Assembly (NCBI GenBank): GCA_903918755.1
Contig: CAIXFN010000101.1
Coordinates: 186,001-250,000, forward strand
Direction of reading: 5' to 3'
DNA length: 64,000 nucleotides
From: an uncultured Pedosphaera sp.
GTDB taxonomy: Bacteria; Verrucomicrobiota; Verrucomicrobiia; Limisphaerales; Pedosphaeraceae
In this document: positions 15,945 to 25,534 of the stretch, piece after piece
Numbering within the stretch: position 1 is the first letter of the stretch
Layout: the number at the start of each line of letters is the position of its first letter
Program-made: the position numbers and the translations under genes
Notes under the pieces: model-generated
Seen by the model: the letters and a program-made list of their open reading frames with translations, nothing else
Told to the model about the DNA's origin: nothing
The model's database searches: none

Positions 15945-18900
15945 ATGGAAGCAGCCAAAATCTTGCAATTCGCGACCATAATCTGGCATCGATTCATGTC
16001 CCGGGCGTTCTTCAAATTGCCGGCTGATGGGCGATGCCTGGCCGGGGCTCCGCGTCGCTGGATGCGGTTGAGAGTGGGCGCCAGCCTGCCCGCATGGTTC
16101 TTCCTTGGATTTCTGGTGATCGTGGGCGCACCGGCCGCCTGGGCCCGGGTGGAAAATCCCCATTACCTGATCCGCCGCTGGGCCACCCGGGAGGGCATGC
16201 CGGACCATTCCGCCCTGGCGGTCGCCCAGACTTCGGAGGGGTATATTTGGGTGGGTTCCTCCGAAGGTCTCTCCCGGTTCAACGGCAAGGATTTCAAGCG
16301 GGCGGATGAACTGCAACCTTTGCCGCTTTTGGGTTCGGTGGTCCAGGCTCTCCAGGTGGACCATGCGGGACGGTTATGGATCGGGACCGAGGCGGGGATT
16401 GGCATCAAGGACGGGACATCCTGGCGTCAACTCACCACCACCAACCTCGAGTTGCGGTCAGTGGATTCGGACTCCGCCGGTCACACCTTGCTGGGAACTC
16501 ACACCGGCAGGACTTTCGAGTACCGCAACGGAGAACTACGGGAATTGGCACCACCCGCCGGAATGACCAATTCCGGAGTGTTTATTTGCACGGATGCCAA
16601 GGATGGGACCCTTTGGGTGGCCAACCGGGGTTTCATCGGACGATGGAGTCGCGGGGCCTGGGAACGGGTCGGTCCACTGGCCCCCAACATGCATTCGCTG
16701 GTCGCCGCCCCCGCTCGCGATGGCGGACTTTGGGTTTATGAGGGGGACCACTTGTCGCTTTATCGTGTTGGCCAGCCAACGCTCATACGGACGGTAGTGG
16801 AGGTGGACCAACCCCGGCAGATTCTGGAGGACCGGCGGGGCCGGATTTGGATTGTGTCCAATTCCGTCGGCCTGATCCGGTTGAATACCGACGGCCCGGC
16901 CCTATTCATCACGGCAAAAAACGGTTTGGCTGACAACACCGGTTGGTGTTTGCTGGAGGACTCGGAGGGGGACCTCTGGTTTGGTACGAGCAATGGTGGA
17001 TTGCATCGGTTGCGGGAACGGCTTTTTACACAACTTGGTTACCCCGAAGGGTTGCCCAACAGCATTGTCCGTTCGGTTGCCGAAGCCGGGCCGGGACGAA
17101 TCCTCGTGGGGACTCATGGCGGTGGCACCGCCCGCATTGAGTCCAACCACGTGGTCTGGGTTCATCCTCCTTCCGCCGATCCCGGTGGTAGGCGAGCCTG
17201 GAGTGTTTTGCGGGATCGGGGGGGAAGGCTCTGGACGGGCACCTATGACGGCGGCCTCTTGGTCGACGAACAGGGCGTGGAGCGGGAGTTTCCCTTGCCC
17301 GCGGACGCCCGGCAGGCGATTTACGCGCTGTTCGAAGACCGGCTTGGTCGGCTCTGGGTGGGCACCCACCGCGGCGTGCGCGTCATTGAGAATGGCGAAT
17401 TGCGTTTGCTGCCGGAACTGGCGCCATTGACCAATTGCGTGGTCCGGGGATTGGCCGAGGATCGCCAATCTGGCGCGTTCTGGATCGCCACCCATGAACA
17501 CGGCTTGTTTCGCCTGGCCGGGGGCAAATTGACCTCGTTTGGCCTGGCGCAAGGTCTGCCGGGACTGTGCATCAACTCGGTCACCCTCGATGATGACGGT
17601 TGTGTCTGGGTGGGTGTCCATGGCTTCGGAATCGTCCGGATTCGCGATGATAAATTGACCGAAATCGGGGTGGAGAAGGGGTTGCCGGCCACGACCATCG
17701 GCTCGCTGCTCGATGACGCCGCCGGTTCTTTCTGGATGGGCTCCGACCTGGGAATTTTGCGCGTGTCCAAACCTGAGTTGCATCGGCTCGCGCGGGGCGA
17801 GACTTCCTGGACCCAGTTCACTCTCTACGACGAATCCGATGGTCTGGATACCGCCGGTTGTTCCTCCGGCTACCAACCTGCCGCGGTTCGCGATGCTGCC
17901 GGGAAAATGTGGTTTGCGACCTTTAGCGGAGTGGTCACGTTTGACCCAACTCTTATCCCGCGGGAGACCAACGGGCCGCTCATCACGATTGAGCATTTGC
18001 AGTACTTGGATTCCGCCCGGAAATTGCACGAGTGGGCCGTGCCTCCCGCCCGGCTGGATTTACCTCCCGGCGCTTCCGAGTTGGACGTGCAATTTTCCGC
18101 GCTCAGTTTTGCCACGCCGGAAAAGATCCGTTATGCCATCCGGTTGGAACCGCCGGATAAAGACTGGGTGCCCTGGGGCAACCGGCCGCAAATCCATTTT
18201 CATTCCATCGACCCGGGATTGACCACCTTGCGCGTCCGGGCGGCTAATCGTGATGGCAGCTGGTCGATGAAGGAGGCCCGGCTGATTATCAACGTGCAGC
18301 CCTTGATCATTCAGCGAACCTGGTTTCGCGCGCTGGCTTTAATCTTGGTGGCCGCGGGGATTGGTGGTGGTTGGCTCGTGCTGCAACGGAAGAACATGAT
18401 CCGCCAAAAGGCTGAACTGGAGGCCGCGCGAAAAGGGGCGGCGGCGAAGACCCGCTTGGTTTCGATTCTCGAAGGGGCGACTGAACGTTTGCAAAAGAGC
18501 GAGAATGCCTTGCGCGCCTTCATGGATTCCCTGCCCGCTCCGGCCTTTATGGTCGGTCGGTCCGGAGAATTGCGCGCGGTCAACGCGGCTTTGTCCCTGG
18601 ATCTAAAGCGCCCCCGGCAAAAACTTATTGGGCAGCGCCTGGAGCAACTGTTCCCGCCGGAACTCGCGGTGGCGCGGCAGGCGGCCGTGGACCGCGTGTT
18701 TGATGGTGAACCCGGGTTCAGCTTTGAAGACAGCCGCGATGGCCGGCATTTCATCAATTACCTCTCCCCGGTGCCGGACGCCGATGACGGCATCGCCGGT
18801 GTCGCGCTCTTTTCGCTGGACATCACGGACCGCAAAAAGGAGGAACAGCAGGCCCTTTTGCTGGCGCAAACGCTCAAGTCGGCGCGCGACTGCATTGCCG

Positions 18901-20741
18901 TCACGGATTTGTCCGGTAATATCCTCTTTGTCAACGAGGCCTTTCTCCTGGCTTATGGCTACACGCAGGAGGAGATCACGGGGAAAAACCTGAACGCTTT
19001 CCGGGGTACCCCGAACCCCGGGGAGGACCCGGTGCCTTCCGCCCTGCCTGCATTATCGGGCACCTGGCATGGCGAGATCAATCAACGCCACAAGGACGGG
19101 CGGGAGTTTCCAATCGAACTGTGGACCTCCGTGGTCAAGGATTCAACGGGCCAACCGATCGCCTCCGTGGGGGTGGCCCGGGATATCACCGAGCGGCGGG
19201 AAATCGAATGCGGGCGCCGCCGTATGCAGGAGTTGTTGCGCTCCGTCGTGGAGAATACCCAGGATCTCATCACCATTGTGGATGCCACCGGCACCATTCG
19301 TTTCTGCAGCGGCTCCTGTGAGACGGTCCTGGGGCTGCCCCGGGGGCAGGTCGTGGACCACGACAGCCTGGAGTTCATTCATCCGGATGATGCCAAAAAT
19401 GTCCGGAAGGTACTGGCCCAGATTCTGGCCCATCCGGAGTCCGCGCATACCGTCGAATACCGCGTCCGGCATGCCACCGGCTCGTGGCGTACGGTGGAGT
19501 CCATCGGACGCCGGCTTGTCAACGAGGCCAGTCCCATGATCCTGATCAGTACGCGCGATCTGACGGATCGCCGACGGCTGGAGGAACGGTTGTTGCAGGC
19601 TCAAAAAATGGAGGCCTTGGGGCAGCTGTCCGGCGGAGTGGCGCATGATTTCAATAACTTGCTGACGGTCATCATGGGGCATGTCGTGCTGTTACGCGAG
19701 CGGACGGATCTGCCCGGTGATGTTCGCGATTCCATTTCCGAAATCGGCGACGGTGCCGTGCGGGCTGCGAACCTGACCCGGCAACTGCTGACCTTCAGCA
19801 GTCGCCAGGTGCTGCAACCGGGTTTGCTGAATCTCAACGAAGTTATCCTCAACTTCGGCAAAATTCTGCGTCGGATCCTCGGCGAAGATGTCAAGGTGCA
19901 GCTGAACCTTTGTGCCAGCTCCGTGATGATCAAGGCGGATCCCAGCATGCTCGATCAGGTGTTGCTGAACCTGGCGGTCAATTCCCGCGACGCCATGCCG
20001 GCTGGGGGGCAGTTCATCATTGCCACCACGGAGCAGACAATTTCCGGCCCGGAAGCGCCGGGGGGTAAGGATTTGGTTCCCGGGCGTTTTGCCTGTCTCA
20101 CCATCAGTGACACCGGTTGCGGTATGACCGAGGAGGTAAAGTCCCGCATTTTCGAGCCTTTTTTCACCACCAAGGAGCCGGGGAAGGGGACCGGGTTGGG
20201 GTTGGCCACCGTTTTTGGAATCGTCAAGCAACATGCCGGAATCATCCGGGTAACCAGCGAAGTGGGGCAGGGCACCACGTTTCAGATTTTGCTTCCCGCT
20301 TCCGATCTCCCACCGGTTCCGCGGCTGGAGAGCCCCGCGCCCGCCACCTCGTCCCGGGGAAAGGAGACAATTCTTTTGGTGGAGGATGAACTGGCGGTTC
20401 GGAAATTGACCGGCATTGTCCTGCGCGGGGCTGGTTATGAAGTGCTGGAAGCGGAAAACGGGCCGCTGGCGCTTACGGTTTGGGAGCAACACTCCGCCCG
20501 GATCCAGTTGCTTTTCACCGATATGATCATGCCGGGCGGGATGGGCGGGAGTGAGTTGGCGGAGAAATTGCAAACCGGCAAGCCCCAACTCAAGGTGATT
20601 TTCACCAGCGGTTACAGCATCGAATTGGCGGGCCGGGCCTTGAAGCTTGGGCCGGGCCAGGCTTTCCTCCCCAAGCCGAGTGATCCCCGGAAAATGTTGG
20701 AAACCATCCGGCAAACGCTCGACGGCCCCGTGGTGGCGTAA
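15945..20741 (+). CDS. Hybrid two-component sensor: propeller repeats, Y_Y_Y, PAS x3, HisKA, HATPase, receiver
   Basis: Up to 1598 residues. A signal peptide-like segment precedes about 14 two-component propeller repeats (about 75-690; recurrent GxLWxGT motifs such as RLWIGTEAG and DLWFGTSNGG). Then come a Y_Y_Y domain (about 700-780), one membrane helix (about 788-808) and three PAS domains (about 854, 979 and 1098 onward). HisKA follows with the phospho-acceptor in GGVAHDFNNLLT (His about 1231), then HATPase with DTGCGM and GKGTGLGLATV. A C-terminal receiver has LLVEDE and the phospho-Asp in LLFTDMIMP (about 1525). It senses an extracytoplasmic, often glycan, ligand. Starts at 15996 and 16062 are plausible; the latter puts the signal peptide at the N-terminus. 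Confidence 0.9.
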   Translation: MEAAKILQFATIIWHRFMSRAFFKLPADGRCLAGAPRRWMRLRVGASLPAWFFLGFLVIVGAPAAWARVENPHYLIRRWATREGMPDHSALAVAQTSEGYIWVGSSEGLSRFNGKDFKRADELQPLPLLGSVVQALQVDHAGRLWIGTEAGIGIKDGTSWRQLTTTNLELRSVDSDSAGHTLLGTHTGRTFEYRNGELRELAPPAGMTNSGVFICTDAKDGTLWVANRGFIGRWSRGAWERVGPLAPNMHSLVAAPARDGGLWVYEGDHLSLYRVGQPTLIRTVVEVDQPRQILEDRRGRIWIVSNSVGLIRLNTDGPALFITAKNGLADNTGWCLLEDSEGDLWFGTSNGGLHRLRERLFTQLGYPEGLPNSIVRSVAEAGPGRILVGTHGGGTARIESNHVVWVHPPSADPGGRRAWSVLRDRGGRLWTGTYDGGLLVDEQGVEREFPLPADARQAIYALFEDRLGRLWVGTHRGVRVIENGELRLLPELAPLTNCVVRGLAEDRQSGAFWIATHEHGLFRLAGGKLTSFGLAQGLPGLCINSVTLDDDGCVWVGVHGFGIVRIRDDKLTEIGVEKGLPATTIGSLLDDAAGSFWMGSDLGILRVSKPELHRLARGETSWTQFTLYDESDGLDTAGCSSGYQPAAVRDAAGKMWFATFSGVVTFDPTLIPRETNGPLITIEHLQYLDSARKLHEWAVPPARLDLPPGASELDVQFSALSFATPEKIRYAIRLEPPDKDWVPWGNRPQIHFHSIDPGLTTLRVRAANRDGSWSMKEARLIINVQPLIIQRTWFRALALILVAAGIGGGWLVLQRKNMIRQKAELEAARKGAAAKTRLVSILEGATERLQKSENALRAFMDSLPAPAFMVGRSGELRAVNAALSLDLKRPRQKLIGQRLEQLFPPELAVARQAAVDRVFDGEPGFSFEDSRDGRHFINYLSPVPDADDGIAGVALFSLDITDRKKEEQQALLLAQTLKSARDCIAVTDLSGNILFVNEAFLLAYGYTQEEITGKNLNAFRGTPNPGEDPVPSALPALSGTWHGEINQRHKDGREFPIELWTSVVKDSTGQPIASVGVARDITERREIECGRRRMQELLRSVVENTQDLITIVDATGTIRFCSGSCETVLGLPRGQVVDHDSLEFIHPDDAKNVRKVLAQILAHPESAHTVEYRVRHATGSWRTVESIGRRLVNEASPMILISTRDLTDRRRLEERLLQAQKMEALGQLSGGVAHDFNNLLTVIMGHVVLLRERTDLPGDVRDSISEIGDGAVRAANLTRQLLTFSSRQVLQPGLLNLNEVILNFGKILRRILGEDVKVQLNLCASSVMIKADPSMLDQVLLNLAVNSRDAMPAGGQFIIATTEQTISGPEAPGGKDLVPGRFACLTISDTGCGMTEEVKSRIFEPFFTTKEPGKGTGLGLATVFGIVKQHAGIIRVTSEVGQGTTFQILLPASDLPPVPRLESPAPATSSRGKETILLVEDELAVRKLTGIVLRGAGYEVLEAENGPLALTVWEQHSARIQLLFTDMIMPGGMGGSELAEKLQTGKPQLKVIFTSGYSIELAGRALKLGPGQAFLPKPSDPRKMLETIRQTLDGPVVA

Positions 20742-20826
20742 AATCCTCGCCGATAAACCGCATTTGCGGCTTGATCCCGGGTTACAATTTGGAAACAGTT
20801 TCCCGGTTCAGACCGAACCAGCGCCT

Positions 20827-22332
20827 ATGATCCGAACTCCTGATTCCCACTCCCCCGTCCTCCCGGGACCGCCAATTGCTCCCGGTCATCCTCGCGGACT
20901 TTACACCCTTTTCTTCACCGAAATGTGGGAGCGATTTAGTTATTATGGCATGCGCGCTTTATTGGTGCTGTACATGACCAAGGCGATCAAGGACGGCGGC
21001 ATGGGCATGAATGACAAGGTGGCGAGTTCCATTTACGGGCTCTACACCGCGGCGGTGTATCTGGCCAGTTTGCCCGGCGGCTGGCTGGCGGACCGCCTGT
21101 TGGGTGCCCAGAACGCGGTTTGGTATGGTGGCATCATCATTGCCGCGGGTCATTTCACCATGGTCATTCCCCGGCCCGAAACTTTCTTCCTCGGACTGGT
21201 CCTGGTCGTGGTTGGCACCGGTCTGCTTAAACCCAATATTAGCGCGATTGTCGGCGGACTTTACCCGGAAGGGGGAACGCGCCGGGATGCCGGCTTTACG
21301 GTATTCTATATGGGCATCAATCTGGGGGCGTTTCTCGGGCCTTTTATTTGTGGAACGCTTGGGGAGAACGTCAACTGGCATTATGGTTTCGGCGCCGCTG
21401 GGATCGGCATGGTGCTCGGCCTTCTTCAGTACCGTCTTTCCCTCCATCACTTGGGAGAAGCGGGGCGGTCTCCCGGCCACCCTGACCGCTTGGGCGGGGC
21501 CGGGCGGAGTGTCCTGGTCCTGTTGGCGGCGGCGGCGGCGGTGTTTGTCGGTTTGTGCATGACGGGTTTCGTCCGGATCAATCCCGTGGCGGTGGCCCGC
21601 TTGACCACCTGGTTCATCGGCTCCGTGGCGGTGCTCTATTTTGTTTTCATTTTTTTGGCCGGCCGTTTGGAGCCGGTGGAACGAAACCGGGTGATTGTCA
21701 TTCTGGTTCTTTTTGTGGCGGCGGCCCTTTTCTGGGCCGGATTTGAACAGGCCGGTTCCTCGCTTAATCTCTTTGCCGAGCGCTTCACCAACCGTTCGTT
21801 GCCGGGCACTTCCTGGTTGATTCCCGCCAGCTGGTTTCAGTCCATCGGCCCCGTTTTTGTCATCACCCTTGCGCCCGTGGTCGCGGCCATCTGGGTCCGC
21901 CTCGCGCGCCGGAATCTGGATCCTTCCATCCCCGCCAAATTTGGCATCGGGCTGCTCTTGCTCGCGGCGGGCTTTCTGGTGATGGTGGGGGCCTCGGTCT
22001 TTGTGGCCCGGGGCGACAAGGTCATGCCCACCTGGTTGACCATGACTTACCTCATTCACACTTTTGGCGAGCTTTGCCTGAGCCCGGTGGGACTTAGTTC
22101 CGTGACCAAACTGGCCCCCCGGAGACTTGTCGGGCAGATGATGGGAATTTGGTTTCTCGCCTCCTCGATGGGCAATTTGATTGCGGGATTGGTGGCGGGC
22201 GAATTCAAAGTGGATACTCTTTCGGCCTGGCCTGGTATGTACCTCCAAATCGTCCTCATGCCGGCGGTGGCCGGTTTGTTGCTGCTGGTGTTTGCCAAAC
22301 CCATCAAAAAACTCATGGGGGGAGTGAAGTAA
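20827..22332 (+). CDS. POT/PTR-family proton-dependent oligopeptide transporter
   Basis: 501 residues with about 12-14 hydrophobic helices. The POT signature FTEMWERFSYYGMRALLVLYM-type segment begins at about residue 30; it carries the ExxERFxYYG motif used for proton coupling. KPNISAIVGGLY and GAFLGPFICG are the further PTR2 motifs. It imports di- and tripeptides with protons. The frame is open upstream to 20647, but the conserved part begins near the ATG at 20827, so I use that. An S9 peptidase gene starts only 4 bases after the stop, which supports joint peptide uptake and breakdown. Confidence 0.92.
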   Translation: MIRTPDSHSPVLPGPPIAPGHPRGLYTLFFTEMWERFSYYGMRALLVLYMTKAIKDGGMGMNDKVASSIYGLYTAAVYLASLPGGWLADRLLGAQNAVWYGGIIIAAGHFTMVIPRPETFFLGLVLVVVGTGLLKPNISAIVGGLYPEGGTRRDAGFTVFYMGINLGAFLGPFICGTLGENVNWHYGFGAAGIGMVLGLLQYRLSLHHLGEAGRSPGHPDRLGGAGRSVLVLLAAAAAVFVGLCMTGFVRINPVAVARLTTWFIGSVAVLYFVFIFLAGRLEPVERNRVIVILVLFVAAALFWAGFEQAGSSLNLFAERFTNRSLPGTSWLIPASWFQSIGPVFVITLAPVVAAIWVRLARRNLDPSIPAKFGIGLLLLAAGFLVMVGASVFVARGDKVMPTWLTMTYLIHTFGELCLSPVGLSSVTKLAPRRLVGQMMGIWFLASSMGNLIAGLVAGEFKVDTLSAWPGMYLQIVLMPAVAGLLLLVFAKPIKKLMGGVK

Positions 22333-22336
22333 ACCC

Positions 22337-24685
22337 ATGAAAACACCGCGAATTCTTCCGTTCTGGTTCCTGCTTTTGGCTTTGGTTTGTGCCGGCCCCG
22401 TGGGCGGACAGGAGACCCGCACCAATGTTCCCGCGGCCCGCGTCTACCGGACCGTCGTCACCCCCCACTGGTTTGCGGACAATCAAAAGTTCTGGTACCG
22501 CGTGGAAGTAGCTGCGGAGCGCTTTGAATTCGTGCTGGTGGAAGCGCCAGCGGGCCGGCGACTCCCGGCGTTTGATCACACCAAACTCGCGTCCGCCTAT
22601 AGTGAGAAATCCGGGAAAACGGTGAGCGGCGACCTGTTGCCTTTTACCGCCTTCAAATACTCGGCCGATGGCAAAAGTGTTTTCTTCAAGGGACCGGCCG
22701 ATGTTACCTGGCGGTGTGACCTGGATTCTTATCAAATCTCGGAGGCGAAGGAGGAATCTGTCGAAGCGGCGGGGGAACCCGCCGCCGCCACTCCTGCTGG
22801 TCGGCGGGGTGGACGGGGAGGGGCCCGAGGGGGCGGACGTCGTCCCGCCGCAGAAGTGCCGGATGGCAAGTCACCGAACGGCAAATGGGAGGCCTACGTT
22901 CATGGCCACAACCTATTTGTTCGCAATCTCGATTCCAAAAAGGAATTCGCCCTGACCTACGATGCCAATCCGGATAATTCTTACGCCCACTCCTTTGCTT
23001 CGGATCGGGGCGTGGGAATGGATTACACCAAGCCGGATCCGGAATCCTCCTATCCCGATATTCAATGGTCACCCGATTCGCGCCATCTGCTCGCGCTGAA
23101 ACACCGGGCGGGCACCGATCGGCGGGTTTACTATGTCGAATCCTCCCCGGCCGATCAGGCGCAACCCAAGCTCCATTCCTATCCCTACCTCAAGCCCGGA
23201 GACGAAGTGCCGGTGCAGAAGCCGCACCTGTTTGAGGTGGCGGCGCAGCGGGAAATCCCCATCAGCGAAGCCCTGTTCCCGAACCCCTGGTCCATCGGGG
23301 ACTTTCGCTGGAACGCCGATTCTTCTCGATTTACGTTTCTCTATAACCAGCGCGGCCACCAGGTATTGCGGGTCATTGCCGTGGACGCCCAAAGCGGCGC
23401 GGCCACCCCCGTGATTGATGAGCAAAGCCGGACCTTCATTGATTACAGCGGCAAATTCTATGCCGACTACCTGGATGGGACAGGGGAGATCATCTGGATG
23501 TCGGAGCGCGATGGTTGGAACCATCTTTACCGCTATGACGCCAAAGCCGGGCAGGTCAAAAACCAGATTACCCGCGGGGAATGGGTGGTTCATGGCGTCG
23601 ATCGGGTGGACCAGGAAAAACGGCAGATTTGGTTTCGGGCCGGCGGCGTGATTCCCGGCCAGGATCCCTATTATGTGCATTATTGCCGCGTGAATTTTGA
23701 CGGCAGCGGGTGGACGGTGCTGACCGCCGGGAATGGCACCCATGGTGTGACCTGGTCGCCGAACCGGCAGTATCTTTTGGACAGCTATTCGCGGGTGGAC
23801 CAGGCGCCGATTACCGAACTGCGCCGGGCGGAGGATGGTAAACTCGCCTGCCTGCTGGAGACGGGCGACGCCAGGGAACTACTGGCGACCGGGTGGCGGC
23901 CACCGGAGCCCTTTGTGGCCAAGGGGCGGGACGGCGTCACCGATATCTATGGCGTCATCACCCGACCCAAGGGGTTTGATCCGGCCAAACGGTATCCGGT
24001 GATCGAGAATATCTATGCCGGTCCGCATGATGCCTTCGTCCCGAAGGCCTTCAACCGCGCGAACCGCGACCAGAATCTCGCCGATCTCGGCTTTGTGGTG
24101 GTGCAATGCGACGGGATGGGGACTTCCAAGCGGTCCAAGAAATTCCACGATCTTTGCTGGAAGAACATTGTCGATGCGGGTTTTCCGGATCGGATCGCCT
24201 GGATCAAGGCGGCCGCCGCCAAGGACCCCGCCTTGGATGTCACCCGGGTCGGGATTTTTGGCACCTCCGCCGGCGGGCAGAATGCCCTCGGTGGGTTGCT
24301 CACCCATGGCGAGTTTTACAAAGCGGGGGTGGCGGATTGCGGTTGCCATGACAACCGCATGGATAAGATTTGGTGGAATGAGCAGTGGATGGGCTGGCCC
24401 GTGGGACCGGAATATGAGGCGAATTCCAACGTGACCCTGGCCCATCAATTGACTGGAAAACTGTTCCTGATGGTGGGCGAGGACGACGAAAACGTGGATC
24501 CCGCCACGACCATGCAAGTCGTCAATGCCCTGATCAAAGCCGACAAGGATTTTGAACTCTTGGTGATGCCCGGGCGCGGCCATGGTGTTGCGGGCACGCC
24601 CTATGGTCAGCGGCGTTTGCGCGATTTTTTCACCCGCACCCTTTTGAACGGTAATCTCCCCGCCGATTCCGCCAGCAAGAAGTAG
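22337..24685 (+). CDS. S9-family prolyl oligopeptidase / dipeptidyl peptidase IV-like serine peptidase
   Basis: 782 residues. A signal peptide (MKTPRILPFWFLLLALV...) precedes a DPP-IV type beta-propeller (about 40-520) and an alpha/beta-hydrolase domain (about 530-775). The triad is visible: Ser in GTSAGG (about 642), Asp in the GEDDENVDP segment (about 716-720) and His in GRGHG (about 746). It should release N-terminal dipeptides or cleave short Pro-containing peptides in the periplasm. A Gly/Arg-rich insertion (about 153-171) interrupts the propeller. It follows the POT transporter by 4 bases, an operon for peptide use. Confidence 0.92.
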   Translation: MKTPRILPFWFLLLALVCAGPVGGQETRTNVPAARVYRTVVTPHWFADNQKFWYRVEVAAERFEFVLVEAPAGRRLPAFDHTKLASAYSEKSGKTVSGDLLPFTAFKYSADGKSVFFKGPADVTWRCDLDSYQISEAKEESVEAAGEPAAATPAGRRGGRGGARGGGRRPAAEVPDGKSPNGKWEAYVHGHNLFVRNLDSKKEFALTYDANPDNSYAHSFASDRGVGMDYTKPDPESSYPDIQWSPDSRHLLALKHRAGTDRRVYYVESSPADQAQPKLHSYPYLKPGDEVPVQKPHLFEVAAQREIPISEALFPNPWSIGDFRWNADSSRFTFLYNQRGHQVLRVIAVDAQSGAATPVIDEQSRTFIDYSGKFYADYLDGTGEIIWMSERDGWNHLYRYDAKAGQVKNQITRGEWVVHGVDRVDQEKRQIWFRAGGVIPGQDPYYVHYCRVNFDGSGWTVLTAGNGTHGVTWSPNRQYLLDSYSRVDQAPITELRRAEDGKLACLLETGDARELLATGWRPPEPFVAKGRDGVTDIYGVITRPKGFDPAKRYPVIENIYAGPHDAFVPKAFNRANRDQNLADLGFVVVQCDGMGTSKRSKKFHDLCWKNIVDAGFPDRIAWIKAAAAKDPALDVTRVGIFGTSAGGQNALGGLLTHGEFYKAGVADCGCHDNRMDKIWWNEQWMGWPVGPEYEANSNVTLAHQLTGKLFLMVGEDDENVDPATTMQVVNALIKADKDFELLVMPGRGHGVAGTPYGQRRLRDFFTRTLLNGNLPADSASKK

Positions 24686-24734
24686 CCTGCGCCGGACAAT
24701 CGGTTGCGTCGACCGGCGGATCGCGAAAGTCGGG

Positions 24735-25481
24735 TCAACGTGGGCGTACGCCCACGTTGATGCTCATCATGCCGCCCATGAGGTTGATCACCTGGACCTC
24801 CTCCAGCCCCAGTTCGCGCATCTTTCGGGCAACGCCCGCCTGCGCGGCATAATGCAGGAGTGACTCCAAAATATATCCGTGGGTGTCCCGGTCTCCGCAA
24901 AGTGCCCAGCCCAGCCAGGGCACCACGTGTCGCAAGTACGCGAAATAGCATGACCGCCAAACCGCATTGTTGGGTTTGCCGAAATCAAGGACTAGCAGTC
25001 GACCCCCGGGACGCATCAGGCGATACATTTCCCGGAGTCCCCGGTCAAAGTCCGCCAGATTGCGCAAACCGTAACTGATGGTCACGACATCAAAGCTGGC
25101 ATCGGGATAGGGAACTTCTTGGGCATCGCCCTGGAGAAAAACCGGATCATTCCTGCCTTCCCCCTTCGAATCGGCGGCCGACGCAGCGGTGGCGGATCGA
25201 CGCCGGGCCACGGCCAGCATCGGTTCGCTGAAATCCAAGCCCACGGTTTCCACTCCGGCACGGGCCAGGGCGAACGTCACATCCCCGGTGCCGCAGCACA
25301 AATCCAACGCCCGCAGTCCCGGCCGCGCGCCGGCCAGTCGGACCAGTCGCCGCTTCCAATAGCGATGCAGTCCAAAACTCTGCAGATCATTGATCAGGTC
25401 ATACCGGGGCGCGATTTTGGCGAATAAGCCGCTGACTTGCGCGGCGCGTGCTTCACCCGGGGCATAAAACTTGTTTGTCAC
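24735..25481 (-). CDS. ubiE: Demethylmenaquinone / ubiquinone methyltransferase (UbiE/MenG)
   Basis: 248 residues, typical for UbiE/MenG. VSGLFAKIAPRYDLINDLQSFG near the start, motif I LDLCCGTGDVTFALA (about 60-74) and GLRNLADFDRGLREMYRLMRPGGRLLVLDF mark the family; the run is quoted here in pieces: GLRNL-ADFDRG, MYRLMRPGG, LLVLDF. The enzyme methylates the quinone ring with SAM in the last step of menaquinone synthesis. Menaquinone is more likely here given the phylum. It is transcribed towards the peptidase gene and ends inside a perfect palindrome at 24736-24759. Confidence 0.88.
   Translation of the reverse strand: MTNKFYAPGEARAAQVSGLFAKIAPRYDLINDLQSFGLHRYWKRRLVRLAGARPGLRALDLCCGTGDVTFALARAGVETVGLDFSEPMLAVARRRSATAASAADSKGEGRNDPVFLQGDAQEVPYPDASFDVVTISYGLRNLADFDRGLREMYRLMRPGGRLLVLDFGKPNNAVWRSCYFAYLRHVVPWLGWALCGDRDTHGYILESLLHYAAQAGVARKMRELGLEEVQVINLMGGMMSINVGVRPR
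24736..24759. terminator. Perfect 24-base palindrome at the ubiE 3' end (possible bidirectional terminator)
   Basis: Each half is CAACGTGGGCGT and its exact complement, with no unpaired centre. It lies between convergent genes and includes part of the ubiE stop codon. It can fold on either strand, but there is no T tract. A protein-binding site is an alternative. Confidence 0.45.
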
Positions 25482-25534
25482 CGCCGGGAAATTAACACGC
25501 GCTGGCGGGCTTGACCATGCCGGGTTGCAGCCGG

